Shown piece by piece: positions 1-9,575 of a stretch of 64,000 nucleotides of DNA. Origin of the DNA: Paraconiothyrium sp. Pb-2020 (Eukaryota; Ascomycota; Dothideomycetes; Pleosporales; Didymosphaeriaceae). A program made the translations under genes and the position numbers. Below the pieces are notes generated by a model, which did not search any database, was not told where the DNA came from, and was given only the letters and a program-made list of their open reading frames with translations. Positions within the stretch are counted from its first letter, which is position 1. Each line of letters opens with the position of its first letter. The stretch is from the NCBI GenBank assembly GCA_022419385.1, contig JAJUBI010000003.1, positions 4,774,001 to 4,838,000 on the forward strand. Direction: 5' to 3'.

Positions 1-8
1 CTTTAGGC

Positions 9-287
9 ATGTTTCTTCTTGCTCTGGCCATATGGGCTGGCAGTAGCGTCTTCATGCGGTACCAGAAGCTGAGCCCCTCTCAAATCAGAAGAGCGCTTGG
101 AACAAGACATTCGGATTGGAGCTCGAAAAGAGCCGGACTGTGGAATCACGTACATTGGAAATTACGTTTGCAGGCTGCAGTGACCAGTTGGTGGTCACGA
201 AAAGACGCGATGGAAACACTGTTTGATCTTGACGAAAGCCAACCCCTGATCGTTCTATATCCAGGGTTCAGGAGTAGCGCTAGCTAA
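9..287 (+). CDS. Unrecognised reading frame, possibly the last exon of a gene entering from the left
   Basis: A 92-codon frame begins with a hydrophobic stretch and ends in a normal stop at 285-287. Just upstream, 'ctttag' at 1-6 would serve as a splice acceptor, so this could be a 3' exon of a gene that starts outside the window. I recognise no family. It has several tryptophans and a mixed basic composition. An independent short gene or a chance frame is equally possible. Confidence 0.2.
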   Translation: MFLLALAIWAGSSVFMRYQKLSPSQIRRALGTRHSDWSSKRAGLWNHVHWKLRLQAAVTSWWSRKDAMETLFDLDESQPLIVLYPGFRSSAS

Positions 288-752
288 TCCGTCACTACAC
301 CAAATCCCACACAGCAAGTGCATTCACAATACCATGAACCTCACGTCGAGAACTGTCAATTCAGCCCCTGCCCCATTATCCATCATCTACTCACCTGCTC
401 TGCACGAAGTTTTCGTAAGCTTGACTTGTAAGGATGACGTATAGCACTGTTAGTACCATCAAATGAAACACAATTTCTCTTCCAACGTCATCCAAAGCAT
501 TGTAGTTTAAGAGTTCACATAGTGTTATAGAAGACTGCATGTCCTGGTACCATATAGTATATTATTCGTAAAGCTAGCTGAGACATCGCACTCAAACGAA
601 TGGAAGTGCGGGGAAAGTGGCTACAAAAGCCTCCCCAGAAATGAAACCCTTTTCACCAGTCCTCGTCTCCCCCTTCGCATTACCACCTCTGCTTGCCGGT
701 TGCCCAGCACCTGTCTTGATCAATGATCACCCAAACAGTGGCTTTCAAGCTC
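288..752. other. Intergenic stretch, nothing recognised
   Basis: About 465 bases of AT-rich sequence with stops in all frames. No RNA gene or repeat is visible. It would hold the 3' flank of the secreted protein gene that ends at 753. Confidence 0.5.
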
Positions 753-1263
753 CTAAGAGCTGAAAAGCCCATAGCTCTGCCAGCTACCAACAAAGCACTT
801 GTCAGCGCCGACCTCAGTAGCAAAGAAGCGCGTAAGAACACCAGACTGCTTGAGCCCAGTGTACAGCGACAAGTGCCAGCCGTTAGTGAGCTGGAGAATG
901 CGCACGCTGTGCTTGGTGGGGAAGTCGCCCTTGGTGCCGCTGCCGGTGGCGGTGATAATGAGAGCGTCGCCTCCGCAGTCTGTGGGATTCAGTGTCAGGT
1001 TCATTCAAACACTTCCTCTTCTCGCTGTGTACGAGTGGGAAAAGTCCAGGGAAGAGTGACATACTATTAGAGTCGTAAAGAGCGAACTGGATGTTTGCGC
1101 GCTTCTGGAGGGAGCGCGCAGAAACGGAGGAGATCAGCTCAGGAGCAGCTTCACCGGTGACGTTACCGCCGGCATAGTCAACAGCGAACTTGTCCTCGTT
1201 GGTGAGGGGCGCAGCGGTGGCGAGAGCGGCCAGGAGGGCGCTGGTGATGTAGGTGAACTTCAT
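753..1263 (-). CDS. Small secreted pre-pro-protein of unknown function (one intron)
   Basis: Two exons, 1263-1065 and 979-753, are joined across an 85-nt intron (1064-980; donor GTATGT, acceptor CACAG) to give 141 residues. I chose the start at 1263 because it opens a classic signal peptide, MKFTYITSALLAALATAAP. An upstream in-frame start at 1389 would put 42 unrelated residues in front of it. A dibasic LQKR site near residue 56 looks like a Kex2 cleavage point, so the mature protein would be about 85 residues with only two cysteines (NCGG and DKC), probably one disulfide. There is one possible N-glycosylation site (NVT) in the pro-region. I recognise no domain. A secreted effector-like or cell-wall protein is possible but is inference. 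Confidence 0.72.
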
Positions 1264-3064
1264 TGTGATTGCCGGGAAGAAGCTGAGTGGCAAGCTGGTG
1301 GGCTGCTGTGGAGTTGGAGGCTGGTAGTTGATCTGAGACTGGTGCTGTGATGGAGCATAGGGAGGGTACTCAAGGCTCTCTTTATACACATTGTGCTGGA
1401 CGCTGGTGATTAATTTGATGAGACATACCCTCTCGGTTCAATCTAATCCCTCATCGTGCATTGCCCTTTTCGAGATTGATGATGTCGGTCAGCTTCGCTC
1501 GGTCAGATCTACGATGAAATTTTGGCCGAGTTCCCGCGGTATGTGTAGAGGTGAGCATCGTGTATGGCCGCTGATGGTTCGTATCCACAGTTGGTGGATA
1601 CTTGCTAGCATGACTTCAAGCCACTCAATATATGAGAGTAAGCTTCTGAGCTTAATATGCATGAGAAGATCATTTTCTGCACCAGAATTGATGACAAGAA
1701 TATACGGAGCGAATTTGTCAAAGTCGTACGAAAAGAGCCACTGGAGATTTCCGGAAGTGATGCTTCACCATTGCAAGATGGGATTAGATGCTCTAAATTG
1801 TAGCACGTCGGTCCCAATGACGTTTACCAAGCACGATTGTTTTCGTAGCCGCAATAGCTTCCTCACAGTCGCGCGTAGTAACATATCTTTTCTTCAGGAA
1901 ACAAGAAGAGGGCGAGAACGAATGAGTGGACTAGTCTCCTGCAATGCGAATGTGACTTAAAAGCGCTCATGGATGACTAGATGTATGCAAGGAACCACGT
2001 GAAACCCGTCCTATGAGGCTGAATTGTGCCTAAAACGGTTAGTCCGATAGCTTACTCACGATGGCAAGCAACTACGTTACCACTCTATCGGTACCGTGAC
2101 TACAGAAGTACTCACCGGGACTACCTAGACCGACTCTATTCAGCATAAGCATTATAGTACCCGACTAGACGGAGGTGGCGCCGAGTAAGTTGTGGGGATG
2201 ATCCTTGGATTGCTCCATCAAGCCTGAAAGGGACTGGGGCTCGAGTCATCAAGAATTGCTCTAAATCCTAGTTATTTCGAGCCCAAATGAGCGAGTGTGT
2301 AACGCTGATCCGTGGCGAAGGAAGTGCTGTTCTCCCTAAGCGGGCTCCGAGGATGACCGCTAGAGTCTCTGACACCGCATAGACAGGTTTCCAGAGCACT
2401 TCGAGAGACTTCGGCACCGACATGATGATTAAAAAGGCTATCTGTATAACTGTTGCCCGCTCATCTGTGTATGAGTCTGATTAATGAACAAACAGACTGC
2501 GACCCCATAGCAACCCTGGAAAATGTGCAATTGTGCCTTTCCGACTTATCCGACTTGGCTGACGCCATCGAAGTTATCCTTCTGCATATACGGTCGCTAG
2601 ACTTGGCGATGCATTTGTTGCTGACGCCATCCCATAGGTCAAACCGCTGCTTACAAGAGTAGCCGAGAGCAACGTGCTTTGCGGAGGAATACGTAACATG
2701 GAAAGTAAGTTCGGCGCGGATCCTCGGAAGCCAGTGAGTTTTCAGGTTCAAACACTGGGTCGTGTTGTATATCAGGCACGTATCGATTGCTATTTGACTG
2801 TACAGCTGAATGCGTTCCTTAATGTAGCTTTGTAGGATCTCTGCATCTTTACTGAAGACAGCAGCGGTTCCAGGTTCCGCAACTTGATTACAATGAGCCC
2901 AGTGTACCAATAGTCGCTTGGGTCATGGGGACCGCAAACAAGCGTGGGGTCGCAGTTATCCGGCTAGGCCCTGCTTCTAAAGAGTGTGTGATCAGGGGCT
3001 GAATTGCCCGCGCCTCTTCAAGAATAAACGTAAAAGGATCGACTCTAGAACATAAAGTCCTTGA
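1264..3064. other. Gene-poor stretch with two orphan reading frames
   Basis: This 1.8 kb has no gene I can support. Two stop-free frames stand out because they do not overlap another gene: 1391-1960 on the plus strand (189 codons) and 2910-2461 on the minus strand (149 codons, about nine cysteines in the product). Neither shows a signal peptide, a known motif or splice-site continuity with neighbours. They may be chance frames, decayed genes or orphan genes. Confidence 0.4.
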
Positions 3065-4987
3065 TCAACTCCCCATGAATCTCTTCCAATCCGCGATCAT
3101 GTCCTCGAGAATGCATACCACATCTGTGTACACCGCGCTACGGAGTGCCTCATCAGTAAGGTCTTCGCCGGAGGAGAAATCGCAATCGATGCATTGGCGA
3201 GTCATCTTGATGTACCGCTTTCCTAGCATCTTCAGCGAAGGCGGTTCCCCCCGTAGCATCTTTCGAGCACTAATGATGCGGTGAGGAGTTAAAGCCGATG
3301 AGTCTAGGCTGACGCTACCAAGTTCTTGCTTGATGCCAACTTCAAGAAGTGCTACGCCCAATCCGGCAAGCGTAAGATTGCGAATACCATACATGTAGCT
3401 GAGCTCATCAGGGTCGCTGCTGGAGCTAGATTGAGCAGAAGAAGACTCTGATGGAAATTGTGTGCTTAGGTGCAAAGTTTGCAGTGTCTTCGTGATCTGG
3501 TCTTCTTCTCCAGGTGACTGGTCCTTGGTGCCTGATGTTGTATCGGCGAAGTAAGAGATGTCTTCGAGACCCCAGTCCCGGCATAACCATGAAGTAGAAT
3601 GATATTGCAGAACTGCTGTAGCGACTTTGTGAGCAAGCATCAGCTGGTGGAGAGTGTGCAATTTGGCAAGTTCCATGCGGATGGAGTAGGAATCTCTTCC
3701 AGGCGTGTTCTTTGCCATCTTGGCCTCGGTGTTACGCCCCGCATCATAGAAGATGAATTTGAACGACTGAGGGCTCTCCAGAGATTCTAGATAGCCCAAA
3801 GAGATGTCTTTGCATGGTGCTGACCGACACGCTTTGCTTAAATGACAACAGACACTCGCTGTAGCTCTCAGATCCAGCATGGCGAAAGTGACGGCGGACG
3901 TAGGCTCAGATACTTTGAGCAATATCGATTTTCGAGGCGAACTGTTTGGTGGCGTGGTATTGCCGGCTGATGTGTCAAAGTGTACTCGCTTGAGATTTTT
4001 CTTGACTTTCTGAATCACAGACCTTGGTGTGGAGGCTTTAGCTAGCGATGCTGAAGGATCTGATTGAATTTGTACGGAGGCTGATAAGCTGCCCAGAAAC
4101 GAGTGTGACTCGAGCGTCGGTTGCGTGACGTGCTCGTTAGTGGTGATAGATCGAACTTGTAACCATATCGGTGGCTCTTCCGGCACTTTGTATTCTCCTT
4201 TCGATGCGTCAACAGAGGTTGTTCGACGGCAGGCGATAACCATATCTAATTGTGCTGTACCGTGGTCGGCTTCGGCATCTAGAGACAATCTGGCTTGGTG
4301 ACCAACGTGTGAGATGTTGGTGCACGACCATGACTCTTTAAGCGAGTCGTGAAGCCTTTGAGAAGCAGTGTGAATATCACTGTATCTTTTCGGTACGCTC
4401 TTACGTATAAGGGCATCAGGACGATAGCTGCGGTGTTTATGCAACTTGCTCCGCTGATCGCGTAGACAGCCCAGCTTCGTGTTCCACTGGTCTAAGTCAT
4501 CCAGTGACTGTCGGTACGCATTCTCTTTACGAGATATATCGAAGGCCGTGTAGAGCTGCTTCAGTGACATGATGCGAGAGTCTTTCTGTCCCGCAGACAG
4601 GTCTTGGTCAACCTTTGACAGTTGCGCACCCGTGTCACGCAACACATCTCGAATCCTAATGACCACCTCCTCGAAAATCTGGCAGTCTCGTCCCAGGTAT
4701 TTGCGTAGTCGTCCTTCAAGAGACGGATCTTGCCAGCCGCTATGGTTGGGGTTGTCGATCATCTGCGAAAGCTCGTGGGCACTTTCTATGACGGCCTTGA
4801 GTAGGAGCTGACAGTCGTTGGCGAAATTAGTAGCGGCAACGCGATATCGCAATTGCACATCGCGAACTACCTGTACATGATTCGTGAAGGACTTGAGGCG
4901 TTCTTTAGCGGAATTATACGACTTGAGGATCTCCACGACGACGGGTACGATGCCAAAAATGAGACCGGCCACTTCGATGCCCGACAT
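3065..4987 (-). CDS. HeLo-like N-terminal / DUF7580 C-terminal protein
   Basis: This is an intronless frame of 640 residues from the chosen start. The frame opens further upstream (5143), but MSGIEVAGLIFGIVPVVVEI at 4987 is the usual beginning of this fungal family. Residues 1-200 form an amphipathic helical region like HeLo/HeLo-like domains, which in other fungi are membrane-active modules of NLR and prion-linked cell death proteins. A long low-complexity linker follows. The last 250 residues carry the DUF7580 pattern, including ATAVLQYHSTSW, LEDISYF and GVALLEVGIKQ, a degenerate kinase-like fold by family descriptions. There is no signal peptide. It is divergently transcribed from the zinc-finger gene at 5312. 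A role in incompatibility or regulated death is inferred from family membership only. Confidence 0.85.
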   Translation of the reverse strand: MSGIEVAGLIFGIVPVVVEILKSYNSAKERLKSFTNHVQVVRDVQLRYRVAATNFANDCQLLLKAVIESAHELSQMIDNPNHSGWQDPSLEGRLRKYLGRDCQIFEEVVIRIRDVLRDTGAQLSKVDQDLSAGQKDSRIMSLKQLYTAFDISRKENAYRQSLDDLDQWNTKLGCLRDQRSKLHKHRSYRPDALIRKSVPKRYSDIHTASQRLHDSLKESWSCTNISHVGHQARLSLDAEADHGTAQLDMVIACRRTTSVDASKGEYKVPEEPPIWLQVRSITTNEHVTQPTLESHSFLGSLSASVQIQSDPSASLAKASTPRSVIQKVKKNLKRVHFDTSAGNTTPPNSSPRKSILLKVSEPTSAVTFAMLDLRATASVCCHLSKACRSAPCKDISLGYLESLESPQSFKFIFYDAGRNTEAKMAKNTPGRDSYSIRMELAKLHTLHQLMLAHKVATAVLQYHSTSWLCRDWGLEDISYFADTTSGTKDQSPGEEDQITKTLQTLHLSTQFPSESSSAQSSSSSDPDELSYMYGIRNLTLAGLGVALLEVGIKQELGSVSLDSSALTPHRIISARKMLRGEPPSLKMLGKRYIKMTRQCIDCDFSSGEDLTDEALRSAVYTDVVCILEDMIADWKRFMGS

Positions 4988-5311
4988 TAGAGGTAACACG
5001 TTTGAGGAGGAAGAAGAGCGGTGTCGAAAATACTGTGTTGTTGACAAGGCTGGGCTGAGCGCTTCGTGGCGACGCCCAATCGTGGCGCAGCGCGGGGCTG
5101 AATCCGCTCCCAGGTCACGATGCATTACGGCATGTTTAGGCATCGCGCAAGTGACAAGTGGCGATCTTCTTGCTCTTCGACACTTAGTTCACTCATCTCA
5201 CGATCAAGTCGCGCGCAATCTACCAGTTGCATGTTCACGCAAGCCATACCACCGCCGCGGCGTTTCATCTGAGGTGAACTTCAGCCTGATGCCATCCCAC
5301 TGACGGCCAGA
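4988..5311. promoter_or_regulatory. Shared divergent promoter region
   Basis: These 324 bases separate the start codons of the DUF7580 gene (minus) and the multidomain zinc-finger gene (plus), so both promoters must lie here or overlap the genes. I see no clear TATA box. Co-regulation is plausible but unproven. Confidence 0.45.
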
Positions 5312-8300
5312 ATGGCTACTGGACATTCCCAAGCATTCTCAAGTCGCGCCGAAGATATCAAAAAATGGCAAATCCAGACACGCGACGAAGATGAGACGAC
5401 TATCTCGACGGCCAATATATCGACACTTTATGATGGCTTAATGAGCTTCCTCAAGGCCATCTTAGCTCACACTAGAAAGCAAAGGACCGAGATCTCGTAC
5501 TACTCGTCCTTGGAGCAGAGTGTCGCAACTTTGTTCTTCTGGGGGCGGGATTTCGGCGTATCGCAGGGCGAGCTTGACACAGCGTTGCAGTTTTCTAACC
5601 GTCTGCGCGACACCGTTCTAACCCTCCTCATTGCTTTAGGAGATCTTCTGATTCTTGGTAGACACCTCCGATCCCCTATTCAATCGTGTAATTAACAGCT
5701 TATAGGACTGGTACAGGTCGTTCCCACGCTTGAAGAACGTCAGGCGCTATTCAAAACCTCGAAGATAGCGACGCTTACGGAGAATGCCAAGCTTTTAATC
5801 GACGAGCCGATGCAGGCGGCCAACTACAATGGAGAGACTGTCGAACAGCTTTGCAAATCGATGCAGAATATAACCGAAGGACTAATAATACTGGGTCCGA
5901 GCCTGGAAGCCATCGCAGATGACGAATCGGACGAAGAAGCAGCTAGGGTTTGGGTGCAGCTCAAGGACCGGCATGCCCATGAGTATTTCATAGATCTCAT
6001 TAGTTCACGGTTTCCATCTGCCAGCCAGCAGCTTGTGCAGGCGCTTGGTCAGTCCAACTGGGATCGATATAACTATATCCAGAGATTGCGCGAAATTGCA
6101 ATCGATGAGCCAACTCTAGTTGGGACGGACAAAGCTCGATCGGAGTTTCATGACTCCGGGATTGGAAGTTCAGCTCCAGCTCAATCGGTAATGGCTAACG
6201 ACCGTCTGGAGTATGCGGCTACTGTCGTTTCTAGCAGAGCTGAGACAAGCCACAAACGCTTACCACGACTTCCGGAAGTGGCTCGATCGGGTTTGCCTTT
6301 TGATTGCGAAGTCTGCAGCAGACGGATACAAATAAGACGGACTAAAGAATGGAAGTGAGTAGATCTCCCTATTCCATAGTGTCAGCACGTTGACTCGAGA
6401 TCTTTCTAGGAAGCATATATTCGAGGACATTTGCGCGTACACCTGCATCTTCCCTGATTGCTCCGCGGTACGAGTGTTGTTCAAGGACCGCGAAGCTATG
6501 ACGGATCACTTGGAGTCATATCACGGTATAATTGACGAATCGACATCACAAACCTGCCCACTCTGTCTTGAAGAGGTATGTGGAGGCCGCGACATCGTGT
6601 TTCTTCACTTTTCCCGTCATATGGAGGAGATCGCGCTCGGAGTATTACCCCAGGGTGCAGAATCGGTAGATGGCTCAGCAAGTTCAGATGACGACGACGC
6701 GGAGCAGCCGCTCCATGATGCATCTCAATCAGATAACTCTGATTATTTGCCTCTTGAAAGGTTGCCCGGGGCCATTTCACCTAGCAATGTTGAAGACGGC
6801 TCATTTCACGACACGCCTGTGCAATTTCAAACGAGCCTTGATCCAGGAGATGGAGAAAAAATACGGGTATATCACAAAGTTTATCTTCTTAAATGCAACA
6901 GCTGCAGAAGAGACAAGCAGAAGTGTACGCCTGAAAGACGCCAGTGGCCACAGCGATGCACTCGTTGCGTCAAAAGAGGCCTCCCATGCTCAGAAGGCCT
7001 ACCCCCGAGCCAAAAGACCTACGACATCCATAGAGAAAAGTCGCCCAACGAGTTCCCACAGTCAGACATCTGGGATGAAAAACCAGTCATGTTCACAACA
7101 ACAACAGCAAAAAGTCATAGCACGAATTCTAGCGGAGATGAAGAGCAATCCGTTATCAAATGCATTTGCGGCTACTCCGATCATGACGGGGACACCGTTC
7201 TATGTGAGTCATGCGATACTTGGCAACATATAAAGTGCTATTACGAATCTATCGGCGACGTCCCAAACGTTCACAAATGTGGAGATTGCAGCCCCCGACT
7301 CTCTCTGCCCCCGGCGCTTGCGCCTCTGCCACCGCAGATTCCAACGTCCGCATACCCACCACTGTATAACCCAAGGACAGCGCCACAACCCAAGAGCAAC
7401 AGACCTCTCCCTCTGCCACCGCAGGTTTCAACGTCCGCATACCCACCACCATATAGCCCAAGGGCAGCGCCACGACCTAAGAGCAATAGACCTCTCCCTC
7501 TGCCACCGCAGGTTTCAACGTCCGCATACCCACCACTGTATAACCCAAGGACAGCGCCACAACCCAAGAGCAACAGACCTCTCCCTCTGCCACCGCAGAT
7601 TCCAACGTCCGCATACCCACCACTGTATAACCCAAGGACAGCGCCACAACCCAAGAGCAACAGACCTCTCCCTCTGCCACCGCAGGTTTCAACGTCCGCA
7701 TACCCACCACTATATAGCCTAATGACAGCGCCACAACCTAAGAGCAATGGACCTCTCCCTCTACCACCGCAGGTTTCAATGTCCGCATACCCATCGCCGT
7801 ATGGCCCGAGGACAGCGCCACGACCCAAGAGCAATGGACCTCTCGACTTTGTACGCGCACAGAGACAACTGCAGCATCGAGAATGGGATAAGCGTAACAA
7901 CTCCCAGCAGAGTTCTCAAGTGCAAGCGTTTGTGGAGGACGCGCCATCTCCGACTCGTGACCGACGCTACCGATGGGCGACCGAGTTTGATCTCGAACTT
8001 GCGATGCAACAATCCCTTGGGGAAGCTGCAGAAGCGAGGAAAAATGATAAGGGCGATTCGAGAGAGTTCGCTGATCTAGAGCTAGGAGTAGATGTGCCAC
8101 CCGAACGAGCGACGTCCATCTACCTTAGTAATCGCGATGAAAGGTACGTGAACGTGAGGGAGCATCATTCTAAGGGCCACCAGGACAAGCGAGGTCGTAT
8201 CATCGGGGCGGGCCCATACGTAGGCGAAAATGATATTCTCTCCAGCTCAAAAGCTGGACCATGGGACCTTACAGGGCGCGATGCACAGATGCAACAGGAG

Positions 8301-9177
8301 AACAAACTTCCCAGTCTATCTGAAGCCGGGCTTGGCAGGTTGACCGGAGAACAGCACCTTGGACAAGATTCCCTTGAGACATCGGCACGCGCTCACGATA
8401 AGAATCTCCTTTCGCGTTTGAACTCTAACTCTGTACGAAGCGGCAGCCACGATGAACGGAAGGACTACATCTTTGCCAATCAAGGCCCACGCGACTTCGA
8501 AACGGTCCACCCAGGACACGAAGACTCAGAACCTATATCCCATCCATTCACTGCTGATCCCGGTCCGGCTAGATCTTTCCGCGCAACAAAGGTACTAGCT
8601 CCACCATCAGTATTGCGCAAAGCGACATCCGGTACCTCAGATCATCGTCGAGGACCCTGGTCTCAACATGAAGATCGCCGCCTTATCGAGCTTGTGAATC
8701 TGAATGGACACAGCAACTGGGTTCGAATTTCACAAGAATTGTCCACACGGTAAGTATCCCGGTACAAAGCGGAACGCTTCTTCTCGCCTAGCATCAAAAG
8801 CCTCTTGATCATCTAGTGAAGACACGAGAAACGAGTCTTACGTTTACTTAGCTCTACCTCGAGCCGCTCTACCAAACACACTTCTTCGTAATACATACTG
8901 ACATGATACATGCAGGTCACCAAAGCAGTGTCGAGAAAGATATCACCAGAATATTGCGCCTACGCTGAACCATGATCCTATCACCGAAGAAGAGGGCGAA
9001 TTGATTGAGAAGTTGGTCGCGGAATTGGGCAAGAGATGGGATGAAATCGGACAGAGACTCAAAGGTCGGAGTGGCAACGCAGTCAAAACCTGGTGGAATG
9101 GAGGACAGAACCGCAGAACACAACTTAAACGTAGTCAGTCATCGAAGAAGGATTCTCAACCAAGGGAAGGTGGTTGA
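5312..9177 (+). CDS. Multidomain nuclear-type protein: C2H2-like fingers, Zn2Cys6-like, PHD, proline repeats, Myb
   Basis: Four exons (5312-5657, 5706-6354, 6410-8749, 8916-9177) encode 1198 residues. Introns are 48, 55 and 166 nt with GT-AG ends, and each restores a known motif. Residues 1-300 resemble the helical N-terminus of fungal C2H2 proteins. Residues 310-415 hold three C2H2-like units (FDCEVC, CAYTCIFPDC, CPLCLEE...HFSRHMEEIAL). Near 494 a CNSC-x6-C-x10-CTRC-x6-C motif matches Zn2Cys6 spacing, and near 581-630 a PHD finger (CICG...CESCDTWQHIKC...CGDC) follows. Six 29-residue Pro-rich repeats (635-810) come next. Near 1078 GPWSQHEDRRLIELV begins one Myb repeat and the last exon completes a second, including CRERYHQ and NAVKTWWNG. 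It should act in the nucleus on DNA or chromatin (inference). I know no protein with this full combination. A fusion of neighbouring genes is the main alternative, but the splicing and the continuous 2340-nt exon argue against it. Confidence 0.8.
7321..7844 (+). repeat. Six tandem 87-bp coding repeats
   Basis: Near-identical 87-bp units start at about 7324, 7411, 7498, 7585, 7672 and 7759. Each codes for 29 residues containing TSAYPPLYNPR and APQPKSN blocks. Copies 1 and 4 share IPTSAY while 2, 3 and 5 share VSTSAY, which suggests recent shuffling or unequal crossing-over. The units keep several other frames open, which creates spurious antisense frames here. Confidence 0.95.
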
Positions 9178-9575
9178 AAAGTAAACAGAGCAACACCAAA
9201 AAAAGGGCGCGTCGATGACAGGGACGATGAGCAATGTTTACCACGACTATAGGCATTTATTCGTTCCGGTAGTATCAAGCGTAAGTATTTTCGTAAGCAT
9301 GTTAACGAATAATCGAATATCTGGTAATAGCGGGCGAATACCCTAGTCTGTAATGCAACTTATGCCAACAGAGGTTCAATAGCTCGGGACCGCGGAATAC
9401 GCATTGATAGACGGAACACACGGCAGTTTTCAGCAAGACCTTTTGGAAGAACTATCCCATGGCGTTGATTGTAACTTTATCACACTAGGAATAATGGTAT
9501 ATTTCTCGCAAACGTACACTCCTTCACGAAGAATCTGCTCTCCATTTCCGCACGAACTTTCTACGTCTGAAATGA
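9178..9575. other. Intergenic stretch between convergent genes
   Basis: About 400 bases between the 3' ends of the zinc-finger gene and the MFS gene. It presumably holds both polyadenylation regions. Nothing else is seen. Confidence 0.5.

Noticed and set aside
7271..7900. Long minus-strand frame (209 codons) rich in Gly/Leu/Tyr repeats
   Set aside because: It is the antisense shadow of the 87-bp coding repeats; repeats of a length divisible by three keep several frames open.
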